Shown: piece by piece, positions 8,489 through 15,725 of the stretch
Layout: every line of letters starts with the position of its first letter
Position numbering within the stretch: position 1 is the stretch's first letter
Assembly: GCA_029557215.1 (NCBI GenBank)
Contig: JAKPQQ010000101.1
Location: 1 to 41,780 of the forward strand
DNA from: Fibrobacterota bacterium
Lineage (GTDB): Bacteria > Fibrobacterota > Fibrobacteria > UBA5070
Reading direction: 5' to 3'
DNA length: 41,780 nt
Made by a program: the position numbers and the translations under genes
Notes under the pieces: model-generated
The model's database searches: none
What the model was told of the DNA's origin: nothing
Seen by the model: only the letters and a program-made list of their open reading frames with translations

Positions 8489-9358
8489 TCAGAACACGAT
8501 CTCGAACCCCAGCTGCCCCGATCCGTCCTCGTTGTCGTGGGGCGTGTCGTCGAAGACGACCCAGCGGAAGAATCCACCGGCGATGTTGTGGCGTCCGAGC
8601 AGGTACATGTGGGTGGAAACGCTCCATTTCTGGTCGATCCGTCCGGTGCTGGACCTCCAGAAATGCGGCTCCACGTCCTGGAAGAATCCGAACGGACCGA
8701 CGCTCCCGAGGCGCAGGCGCCCCAGTGCGAACATTTCCTGGCGGAAGTCGTGGTTCTGCCCGATCCACACCGATCGGGGACCGTACAGGAACTGTCCGAA
8801 GTCCAGGCGTCCGTCGAACCGCAAGGACGGGAAGGCGCGTTGCGCGCGGTAGTCCGCCACGAGGTGGTCGTGGTAGGCGCCCTTGGTGCCGGCCCCGATC
8901 TGGAAGCTGTTCCACCAGACGGCGCCGTTGGCCTCCGGGCGCGAGAGCGTGTGGACGCATTCGTGGAGGAGAAGTCCCGAGATCTGCCAGGTGTCGAACT
9001 CGTAGCGGTATCCCGGCGTGAGCACGTAGCGGATGTGGGAGAGCTGGAACGCGGTCGAGTCGTTGCGGGATGCGACGGTGGTGTTCCCGATCAGCCAGTT
9101 GGAGATGAACCCCTTCCAGCGGAAGAAATCCACCCACAGATGGAAGTTGGAGCGGTAGCCCGGGGGCAGCTCGGCGTGGCGCGGTGATCCGAACAGGTTC
9201 GTCGCGAAATCGACCTTGCCGCTGGTGTTCATCAGGACGTCGAAGTCGTCGGCGACCCAATCCCAGGCGCGTGCGAGGCCGCGATCCGACCGGGTGGATT
9301 CCGCAGGCGCGTCCGGCGCCGTGGCGGCGAAGAAGACCGAGAGGAGGATGGAAAGCAT
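8489..9358 (-). CDS. Predicted outer-membrane beta-barrel protein
   Basis: 289 residues. The N-terminus (LSILLSVFFAATAPDAPA) looks like a signal peptide. The rest alternates hydrophobic and polar residues with many aromatic residues and ends in phenylalanine (LGFEIVF), the usual signature of a barrel inserted by BAM. A HECVH motif near residue 130 sits in a strand-turn region; it recalls an HExxH zinc site but lacks the final histidine spacing, so no protease claim is made. I do not recognise the family. It is transcribed divergently from the next gene, which also looks like an outer-membrane protein. No Shine-Dalgarno is seen; a TAATTT hexamer lies 12 nt upstream. Confidence 0.75.
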   Translation of the reverse strand: MLSILLSVFFAATAPDAPAESTRSDRGLARAWDWVADDFDVLMNTSGKVDFATNLFGSPRHAELPPGYRSNFHLWVDFFRWKGFISNWLIGNTTVASRNDSTAFQLSHIRYVLTPGYRYEFDTWQISGLLLHECVHTLSRPEANGAVWWNSFQIGAGTKGAYHDHLVADYRAQRAFPSLRFDGRLDFGQFLYGPRSVWIGQNHDFRQEMFALGRLRLGSVGPFGFFQDVEPHFWRSSTGRIDQKWSVSTHMYLLGRHNIAGGFFRWVVFDDTPHDNEDGSGQLGFEIVF

Positions 9359-9444
9359 GGCGTGCGCAGCAAATTAGTCAAGGGCGGAAACGGTCCATCC
9401 GCGACCAGCGTCCTTTCCGGAATGCGAAGGTTGAATCGGGTGGA

Positions 9445-10566
9445 TTGGAGTGGCATGATCTCGTTCGCTCCCAATCCAGGACGGCCGCCATTCCCAACGC
9501 AAGCTCACCCATCTTCGGATCGTTCCTCGGCCTGTCGCTGGCCCTGGTTTCCCATGGGCGGGACGACGATCGCGCGACGATCGCCCGGGAGAAATGGGGC
9601 ACGGACCTCCAGTTCAATCCGATGAGCATGATCCTCAACGAAGGATGGGACATCACGCAGCTGGAAAGCCGCGAGAACCGCTTGTCCATGTTGAACGGGC
9701 CCGATGCGTTCGGGCTCCTGGGAAGGACCATGAGCCATCCCGTGACGTCGATCCGACGCCAAGGCGTCGGGAATTTCGCGACTTCGGAACTGTTCCCGAC
9801 CACCTTCCGGGCCGACAAGGCCCAGTGGATCCCGAACTACCAGCTGCATCTGCTGGGTGGCGGCCTGCTGAACGTGAAAGCCGAGGAATGGTACCGGGAG
9901 AACGGCTACGGATCGCCCAAGCTGATGGCCTTCGCGACCTCGGCGGCCTCCTGGATCCTGAACGAGACGTCCGAAATCAGCACCCACTCCTCGGAGTATT
10001 CGACGGATCCCGTCGCCGATCTCCTGTTCTTCGATCTGTGCGGCGTCCTCGTGTTCCAGTCCCGGGCCGTGCGCGGGTTCTTCCGGAACAGCGTGGAGGC
10101 CATGAACTGGCCGCTGCAACCCACCATCGATCCCCGCGACGGGAGGGTGTCCAACGCGGGGCAGTACCACGCGCTCAAGATCCCGCTTCCGCGCACCGAC
10201 GACTGGAGGCTGTTCTACCACATGGGGCTGGGAAACATCGCCGGAGTCACTCGACGGATTTCGTCAGGTCATTCCGTGTCCATCGGGGCCGGAGCCTACG
10301 CTCGCAGGATCGTGCGGCTGGATTCCGCGCGCAATTCCGCCGCCCTGGCCCCCAAGCTGGGGGTGTTCTGGGATCGCGACAACTCCCTCTGGGTGTCGGC
10401 GTTCTACAACGGCCAGTCGGTGCAGCGGTTCACCTTGCAGGTGCACCCGACGCCCTTCACGTCCTGGCCGATGCCGTGGGGGTTCTGGACGTCGTTCGGA
10501 GGGCCGGGCGGCTTCGGGGTCGGCGTCACGACTTCGATGGGATTCGGCGTCGGTTCGATTCCCTGA
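9445..10566 (+). CDS. Uncharacterised exported, probable outer-membrane protein
   Basis: About 373 residues from a TTG at 9445. No in-frame ATG precedes the hydrophobic signal-like segment (FGSFLGLSLALVSHG), so the true start is uncertain; further upstream the frame runs into the divergent gene. The middle contains conserved-looking stretches (WIPNYQLHLLGGGL, AASWILNETSEIST, STDPVADLLFFDLCGVLVF) that suggest membrane-embedded helices or hairpins. The C-terminal third is strand-like (GHSVSIGAGAYARRIVRL, LWVSAFYNGQS, GFGVGVTTSMGFGVGS). The overall plan loosely recalls DUF3943-type outer-membrane proteins, but this is a weak resemblance. The function is unknown. It converges with the PycTM-like gene 41 bp downstream. 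Confidence 0.7.
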   Translation: MEWHDLVRSQSRTAAIPNASSPIFGSFLGLSLALVSHGRDDDRATIAREKWGTDLQFNPMSMILNEGWDITQLESRENRLSMLNGPDAFGLLGRTMSHPVTSIRRQGVGNFATSELFPTTFRADKAQWIPNYQLHLLGGGLLNVKAEEWYRENGYGSPKLMAFATSAASWILNETSEISTHSSEYSTDPVADLLFFDLCGVLVFQSRAVRGFFRNSVEAMNWPLQPTIDPRDGRVSNAGQYHALKIPLPRTDDWRLFYHMGLGNIAGVTRRISSGHSVSIGAGAYARRIVRLDSARNSAALAPKLGVFWDRDNSLWVSAFYNGQSVQRFTLQVHPTPFTSWPMPWGFWTSFGGPGGFGVGVTTSMGFGVGSIP

Positions 10567-10607
10567 GAAAGCGCCGATTCCGCCGCGCCGGCGCACCCCC
10601 ATCGGGA

Positions 10608-11258
10608 TCAGATCGAGACGAGCACGGCGATCAGGGCCATGATCGGGATTTCCAGGTGGAGCACGATCTGGAACGCGCGCACGAACCGACGGTGCTTCCA
10701 GTCGGCGAGTTCGGAAAGCGCGTGCGCGTCTTCCAGGAGATCGCGCGTGAAGTCCGGGCGGTCCGTCCGCTCGAACCGTTCGACGAACTCGCGCTTGGGC
10801 ATGTGCGCGATGCTCCCGAAGAACAGCAGGGACCTGGTCGCCGTGGCCTTGGCGACGCGCGGGGTCACCGAGCTGAACGCGAGCCAGAGCGCGGCGGCGG
10901 CGGACAGGAAGAACGCCACCAGCAGGAGGCCCACGGGCAGCCGCAGGGATGGCGCGGCTTCGTGCACGATCCGTTCCCCTTGCAGGATCGCGGCGGAAAG
11001 CAGGACGCCGTGCAGCGACAGGATGATCACCGCCTTGGGGGCGGATGCCGCGATGTTCGCGTCGATGCGCAGGAACACCCACTGGGCCATGTCGAAGGTG
11101 GTGCGGTCGGTCCGTTTGCCGACCTCCCAGCCTTCCGCGTCCATGGCCTCCAACGTCCTGGAAATCCGTTCCACGCTTCGCGCGCGCTGTTCCGGATCCA
11201 GGCGATCGAAGTCCGGATCCGATCTTCTTGCCAGCGATTGGATCTGTTCCGGGGTCAT
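10608..11258 (-). CDS. Pycsar-effector-like transmembrane (PycTM/DUF5706-type) protein
   Basis: 216 residues. A soluble N-terminal helix-rich part (1-65) leads into DANIAASAPKAVIILSLHGV at about 66-85, which starts the first membrane helix (74-93). A second helix lies at about 106-129. A loop carries FGSIAHMPKREFVERF (147-162) and a DLLEDAHALSELADWKHRRF segment, and a third helix ends the protein (195-215). This order matches the pattern I know from the Pycsar effector transmembrane family (Pfam DUF5706), whose members depolarise membranes on binding cyclic pyrimidine nucleotides. Related proteins are also found outside defence loci. Its ATG overlaps the stop of the upstream GGDEF gene, so the two are co-translated. 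The activating nucleotide is not known; c-di-GMP from its partner is the obvious guess. The family call is by eye. Confidence 0.72.
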   Translation of the reverse strand: MTPEQIQSLARRSDPDFDRLDPEQRARSVERISRTLEAMDAEGWEVGKRTDRTTFDMAQWVFLRIDANIAASAPKAVIILSLHGVLLSAAILQGERIVHEAAPSLRLPVGLLLVAFFLSAAAALWLAFSSVTPRVAKATATRSLLFFGSIAHMPKREFVERFERTDRPDFTRDLLEDAHALSELADWKHRRFVRAFQIVLHLEIPIMALIAVLVSI

Positions 11259-12400
11259 CTTGCCGGGTGCAGAGACGGCGCGAGCCTGGCCGTCGGGTCG
11301 GGACGATCGCGTCGGGGGAGCGCGGGCGGTGGCGTGATGGCGCCGATCGCAACCAGGTGGCAGCAGCCCGACTTCTCGAAGAAATCGTCGACGGATTTCG
11401 GCACGTGTTCCAGGGGCATGGCGGCGGCATCGTCGCGGGCCAGCGCCAGGCGGGCTTGGTTCCGACCTTCGCGCTTGGCCACCTGGAGCGCCTTCTCGGC
11501 GAGTTCGACCGCGAAATCGAAGGCGATCGCGAAGGGGTGGGCTTCCATGAAGGGCACCCAGACGGCCCCGACGGAAACCGACATGGCCGATCTCGTCGCG
11601 TCGTCCAGCGGAACGGGGCGGGAGCGGACCGCGTCCAGGACCTTTTCCACGACCTGGTAGGCGTTCGCCTTGCGCACCATGGGGCACACGACCAGGAATT
11701 CGTCGCCGCCCCAGCGCATGGCCGAATCGTCGAACCGGATCGCCTCGCGGATGCGCCTGGAAATCTCCACCAGCACCCGATCGCCGGCCTCCTGTCCGTA
11801 GCGTTCGTTGACGGATCGGATGTCGTCGACGTCGGCGATCATGACGAGCATGACCTTGCCGGTCAGGTCGATGTTGCGCGCGGCGACCTCGGGCGTCGTG
11901 ATCTGCTTCAGGAAGGTGGATGCGATCCGCGACACGAATTCGTTGGCGTAGCGGCGGTTGTGGAGCCCGGTGAGGGGGTCCTTGAAGGAGAACTCCTGGA
12001 GCATCTTGTTCTTGGTGACGAGCTTGGCGTTCAGGGTCTTGATCTGGTTGCTCATGTCGTGCACCACGCGCAGCACGACTCCGATCAGGCCGTAGACCGA
12101 GTTGGTGAGGATGCCCGGAACCATGGACTGCAGCGTGGGGGGAGTGCCGTCGCCGGTCAGCGAGAAGTAGACGGCCTCGGCGCAGAAGATGAAGAACGCG
12201 GAGAGCGCCGCGCCCAGCTTCCCGAACAGCCAGCCGCTCAGGACGATGGGGATCAGGCTCGCGGCCAGGGCGGCGTTGGTCTTGACCAGCTCCAGCAGGA
12301 AGGCCAGCGCGACGCAGGCGGCGAAGTTCAGGGCGATGAATCCCAGGGTCCGGCGGATTCCGGAGCGGCTCGCGATTCCAGCGACGAGATCTTTGAGCAT
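11255..12400 (-). CDS. Membrane GGDEF diguanylate cyclase, paired with the PycTM-like gene
   Basis: 381 residues. Residues 15-115 form four or five membrane helices (LGFIALNFAACVALAFLLEL; LIPIVLSGWLFGKLGAALSA), followed by a short coiled linker and a GGDEF domain at about 136-315. GGDEF (231-235) and the inhibitory RxxD site (RFDD, 222-225) are intact. The substrate loop diverges (VDDIRSVNERYGQEAGD instead of the usual FKxxND...GH), but the Asp that selects guanine (last D) is kept, so c-di-GMP remains the likeliest product. A 65-residue tail follows. ATG 12400 was chosen because earlier in-frame ATGs lie inside the upstream terminator hairpin; no clear Shine-Dalgarno is seen. Its stop overlaps the PycTM-like start. 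Confidence 0.88.
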   Translation of the reverse strand: MLKDLVAGIASRSGIRRTLGFIALNFAACVALAFLLELVKTNAALAASLIPIVLSGWLFGKLGAALSAFFIFCAEAVYFSLTGDGTPPTLQSMVPGILTNSVYGLIGVVLRVVHDMSNQIKTLNAKLVTKNKMLQEFSFKDPLTGLHNRRYANEFVSRIASTFLKQITTPEVAARNIDLTGKVMLVMIADVDDIRSVNERYGQEAGDRVLVEISRRIREAIRFDDSAMRWGGDEFLVVCPMVRKANAYQVVEKVLDAVRSRPVPLDDATRSAMSVSVGAVWVPFMEAHPFAIAFDFAVELAEKALQVAKREGRNQARLALARDDAAAMPLEHVPKSVDDFFEKSGCCHLVAIGAITPPPALPRRDRPDPTARLAPSLHPAR

Positions 12401-12468
12401 GAGGGCACCATGGATGTGGATGCCGTTCCCGGCAGAGATGGAACCTCCGCGCGGCAACTGGAATCCGT

Positions 12469-12501
12469 AAAAACGGCGATAGGGACCTATCATACCGTTT
12501 T
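12469..12501 (-). terminator. Rho-independent terminator after the spmA-spmB fusion
   Basis: Read on the minus strand, arms AAAACGG/CCGTTTT and GATAGG/CCTATC nest around a 2-nt loop, with a small asymmetric bulge, and run into TTTTT. It lies 56 nt past the fusion gene's stop and 69 nt before the next start. With A and T runs on both sides it could act in either direction. Confidence 0.7.
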
Positions 12502-12556
12502 CGGGGGCGCGTTGCATGCATTTGGACGGCCGAGGCGATCCGCGGCCATCCGCGCG

Positions 12557-13846
12557 TCAGCGGAAGAAGATCATGGCCATCGCGAAGGCGCCGGCGAATC
12601 CGCAGAGGTCGGCCACCAGGGCGCAGGGAAGCACGTGGCGGATCCGCTTGAGGTTGATGGCGCCCGAGTAGAGCGCGATGACGTAGAGCGTCGTGTCGGT
12701 GCTGCCTTGCAGCAGGCTCGCCAGGCGTCCGGTGAAGGAATCGGGCCCGAAGGTCCGCATGGCGTCCACGGTCAAGCCGCGCGCCGCGCCGCCGGAAAGC
12801 GGCTTCATGATCATGGTGGGGATCGCCCCCACGGTTTCCTGCGGGAGTCCGGTCCAGGCGATGCAGATCCAGATTCCGTCGACCAGCATCTGCATGCCGC
12901 CGGATGCGCGGAACACGCCCACCGCCACGAGCACGCCCACCATGAACGGGATCAGGGAAACGGCGGTCGTGAACCCTTCCTTGGCGCCTTCGGTGAAGAC
13001 CTCCCAGGCGTTGATTCGCCGGATGGACGCGAGCCCCAGGAACACCAGGATCGCGGCGATCATCAAGCCGGTGCCCAGCGCCGTCGAGATGGCCTCCACC
13101 TGCGCGTGGGGGCGTGGTTCGAGCGCGGTGGCCCCCAAGGAAACGCACCAGTTCCAGACGTCCGCGATCGGGAACCGGATGGCCGTGACCATCGCGGCCA
13201 GCGTACCAGAAACGCCCAGGATCCAGGCCAGCAGCACGGGGTCGCGCAACTTGATCCTCTGGACCAGGGCGGCGCTCAGGAAGCCGCCCAGCACGGAGAA
13301 CGCGCTGGCCACCAGGATGGGAAGGAAAATGTCGGCGGGGTTCTTGGCGCCGTTGGCCGCGCGGATGGCCATGATGCTCACCGGGAACAGGGTGAGGCTC
13401 GCCGCGTGCAGGACCATGAACATCGCCTGGTGGTCGGTGGCGGTGCCCGGGTTGGGGTTGAGCGTCTCGAGTTCCTTCATGGCGCGCAGACCGGCGGGCG
13501 TGGCCGCGTTGTCCAGCCCCAGCATGTTGGCCGCGAAGTTCATGACCATGTTGCCGGACGCGGGATGGTCCGTCGGCAACCCCGGGAACACCCGGCGCAG
13601 GAGGGGGCCCAGGAGCCGCGACAGGATTCGGATGGCGCCGGCTTCTTCGCCCACCTTCAGGAGGCCCATCCAGAGCGTCAGCGCCCCGGTGAGGCCCAAC
13701 GCGATCTCGAAACCGCCTTTGGCGCCGTCGAAGGTGGCCTGCGCCATGGCGGGGAAGATGCTCGCGTCCCCCGAAACGACGAACTTCCAGAGTCCGAACA
13801 GGCCACCGACGAAGAACAGCCCGAGCCACACCACGTTCAAGATCAT
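12557..13846 (-). CDS. SpmA-SpmB fusion, nucleoside-recognition (Gate) domain membrane protein
   Basis: 429 residues, about twice the length of SpmA or SpmB alone. Residues 1-200 match SpmA, including the hallmark NFAANMLGLDNAATPAGLRAM (given here across residues 103-123) and helix-rich flanks. Residues about 235-429 match SpmB, with GAKEGFTTAVSLIPFMVGVL and GSTDTTLYVIALYSGA. Both halves belong to the Gate/nucleoside-recognition superfamily of polytopic membrane proteins. In Bacillus the separate proteins help dehydrate the spore core; in non-sporulating Gram-negatives the fused form is common but its substrate is unknown. The start has a good Shine-Dalgarno sequence (GGGAGGA). It is monocistronic, followed by a terminator, and divergent from the aldolase gene. 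Confidence 0.92.
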   Translation of the reverse strand: MILNVVWLGLFFVGGLFGLWKFVVSGDASIFPAMAQATFDGAKGGFEIALGLTGALTLWMGLLKVGEEAGAIRILSRLLGPLLRRVFPGLPTDHPASGNMVMNFAANMLGLDNAATPAGLRAMKELETLNPNPGTATDHQAMFMVLHAASLTLFPVSIMAIRAANGAKNPADIFLPILVASAFSVLGGFLSAALVQRIKLRDPVLLAWILGVSGTLAAMVTAIRFPIADVWNWCVSLGATALEPRPHAQVEAISTALGTGLMIAAILVFLGLASIRRINAWEVFTEGAKEGFTTAVSLIPFMVGVLVAVGVFRASGGMQMLVDGIWICIAWTGLPQETVGAIPTMIMKPLSGGAARGLTVDAMRTFGPDSFTGRLASLLQGSTDTTLYVIALYSGAINLKRIRHVLPCALVADLCGFAGAFAMAMIFFR

Positions 13847-13869
13847 CGCAGTCCTCCCAAGGATTCGTC

Positions 13870-13911
13870 TTGACGGATCCTGCGGATCGGAATTCGTCGA
13901 CGAGCCGTCAA
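13870..13911. promoter_or_regulatory. Inverted repeat in the spmAB / aldolase intergenic region
   Basis: TTGACGG (13870-13876) and CCGTCAA (13905-13911) form a perfect 7-bp inverted repeat about 24 bp upstream of the spmA-spmB start. The interval also holds GTCGAC and GATCC repeats. It could be an operator or a 5' UTR stem. No promoter pair can be assigned with confidence. Confidence 0.25.
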
Positions 13912-14069
13912 AACTAGACTCGGATCGGACGCTTGCCGGTTTCCGGACCGGACAGATCGCGGGAATGTCATCGATCCATTATGTACGTTTCCCTGCTTCC
14001 CTTCCCCTTCATCGCGGAACGCGGTTCCGGCGAACTCGGGTGGGGCCACTCCAAATCAGGGATCGATCC

Positions 14070-15017
14070 ATGTACCGCGAGAGCATCAAGGTCCTCGACT
14101 GCACCATCCGAGACGGCGGACTCGTCAACCGCCACAAGTTCGACCACGAATTCGTGCGCCGCAGCTACGAAGGCTCGTCCAAGGCGGGTGTCGACTATTT
14201 CGAGATCGGGTACATCAATTCGTCGAACCTCTTTTCGCCGTCGGAATTCGGCCCCTGGAAGTTCTGCTCCCAGGAAGACATCCGCCGCGTCACCGACGGC
14301 GTGGAAAACGGCGCGAAGATTTCCGTCATGGCCGACGTCGGTCGTGTCGAGATGGACCATGTCCCGCCCGCCGACAAGTCGGCCTACGACATGGTTCGCG
14401 TGGCCAGCTACGTGAAGGGCGTCGACAAGGCGATCGCCTTGGCCAACCAGTTCCACGACATGGGCTACGAAACCTGCATCAACCTGATGGCGCTTTCGCG
14501 CGACCAGGGGCCGGAGCTCGACGAGGCGTTCGACCAGGTCGAGCGCGAATCGAAGGCCATCGCGGTGTACCTGGTCGACAGCTTCGGTTCGCTCTACCAG
14601 GAAGACATCGACAACCTGGTGAAGCGCGCCCGCAAGTACATCAAGAAGGAATTGGGATTCCACGGGCACAACAACCAGCAGTTGGCGTTCTCCAACACCA
14701 TCCAGGCCATCATCCAGGGCGTGAACTACCTGGACGCTTCGGTGTACGGCATGGGCCGTGCCGCCGGAAATTGCACGCTGGAACTTCTGCTCGGTTTCCT
14801 GAAGAATCCCAAGTTCGACATCCGCCCGGTGCTGGATCTGATCGCGGCCGACTACATCCCGCTGCGCGCCAAGCACGAGTGGGGCTACATCATTCCCCAC
14901 ATGATCGTGGGGCAACTCAACCTGCATCCGCAGGAAGCGATCGACGTCCGCAAGGGCGACCAGGCCGAAAACTACCGGGCCTTCTACGAGAAGATGGTCT
15001 CGGCGGGCCTGGACTAG
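14070..15017 (+). CDS. HMGL-type (DRE-TIM) aldolase catalytic-domain protein
   Basis: 315 residues. DCTIRDGG (10-17) is the DRE-TIM metallolyase signature. Later LGFHGHNNQQLAFSN gives the metal-binding histidines, and YGMGRAAGNCTLELLLGF matches the family's C-terminal barrel loop. The nearest well-known relatives are 4-hydroxy-2-oxovalerate aldolases. The protein is shorter than those enzymes' two-domain form and lacks the DmpG communication domain, so only the carbon-carbon lyase chemistry (a divalent metal, a 2-oxo acid product or substrate) can be claimed. The true substrate is not shown. A Rho-independent terminator follows, so the KDPG aldolase gene downstream is probably a separate unit. 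The ribosome-binding site is weak (AGGGA). Confidence 0.85.
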   Translation: MYRESIKVLDCTIRDGGLVNRHKFDHEFVRRSYEGSSKAGVDYFEIGYINSSNLFSPSEFGPWKFCSQEDIRRVTDGVENGAKISVMADVGRVEMDHVPPADKSAYDMVRVASYVKGVDKAIALANQFHDMGYETCINLMALSRDQGPELDEAFDQVERESKAIAVYLVDSFGSLYQEDIDNLVKRARKYIKKELGFHGHNNQQLAFSNTIQAIIQGVNYLDASVYGMGRAAGNCTLELLLGFLKNPKFDIRPVLDLIAADYIPLRAKHEWGYIIPHMIVGQLNLHPQEAIDVRKGDQAENYRAFYEKMVSAGLD

Positions 15018-15030
15018 GCGCGATCTCCGA

Positions 15031-15057
15031 AGCCCGGTCGGCAGACCGGGCTTTTTC
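15031..15057 (+). terminator. Rho-independent terminator after the aldolase gene
   Basis: AGCCCGGTC and GACCGGGCT form a perfect 9-bp stem with a 4-nt loop, followed by TTTTTCC. It starts 13 nt after the aldolase stop. Confidence 0.9.
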
Positions 15058-15080
15058 CTTTCCAGAAGGTGTGGTCTTCC

Positions 15081-15722
15081 ATGACGACGGAATTCGTCCA
15101 GGATCTCAAGAGTGCGCGCCTGTTGGGCATCCTGCGCGGCTGCCCTGACGCATCGGTGGACGCCGTGGCCGATGCCGTCGAGCGCTCGGGCCTGAAGTTC
15201 CTGGAAATCACCATGAACACCCCCGGCGCGCCCGGGCAGATCGAACGGTTCGTTTCCCGCCTGAACGGAATTTGTCGGGTCGGTGCCGGAACGGTGCTGA
15301 CCGAAGCCGAGGCCAAGGCGGCGGTGGAGGCCGGGGCGGCCTTCCTGGTGAGCCCTTGTCTTTGCGCGCCCGTCCAGGACTTCGCCAATGTCCACGGGAT
15401 CCCGACCCTGCCCGGCGCGCTGACGCCCACCGAAATATGGAACGCCCATGTCGCGGGCGCGGCCATGGTGAAGGTGTTCCCGGCGCGATCGGTGGGAGGC
15501 CCCGCCTACTTCAAGGAGCTGCGCGGCCCGTTCCGCGACGTGCCGCTTCTGGCCTGCGGAGGCGTGTCGGCGGCCAACGCGGCCGAATACGTGCGCGACG
15601 GTGCCGACGGCCTGGCGTTCGGCGGGTCGGTCTTCACCAAGGACCGCCTGGCAAAGCGCGACGCCGACGCGATCGCCGCCGACATCGCCGCCCTGATCGC
15701 CGCGGTGAATGACGACAATTAA
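15081..15722 (+). CDS. eda: 2-dehydro-3-deoxyphosphogluconate (KDPG/KHG) aldolase
   Basis: 213 residues, normal for the class I KDPG/KHG aldolase family, which cleaves KDPG to pyruvate and glyceraldehyde 3-phosphate (Entner-Doudoroff pathway). Visible signature parts are FLEITMNTP (Glu42 acid/base), VGAGTVLT, SPCLCAPV, and AAMVKVFPA, where Lys131 should form the Schiff base. LLACGGVSAANAAEYVRDGA closes the TIM barrel phosphate site. ATG 15081 is preceded by AGAAGG at about 10 nt; a GTG four codons upstream is in frame but lies on the ribosome-binding site. No other Entner-Doudoroff gene is adjacent. The stop is 3 bp from the end of convergent alaA. Confidence 0.92.
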   Translation: MTTEFVQDLKSARLLGILRGCPDASVDAVADAVERSGLKFLEITMNTPGAPGQIERFVSRLNGICRVGAGTVLTEAEAKAAVEAGAAFLVSPCLCAPVQDFANVHGIPTLPGALTPTEIWNAHVAGAAMVKVFPARSVGGPAYFKELRGPFRDVPLLACGGVSAANAAEYVRDGADGLAFGGSVFTKDRLAKRDADAIAADIAALIAAVNDDN

Positions 15723-15725
15723 CGT

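Noticed and set aside
8930..8990. HECVH as a zinc-protease active site in the barrel protein
   Set aside because: The surroundings look like barrel strands and turns, with no third ligand at the expected spacing.
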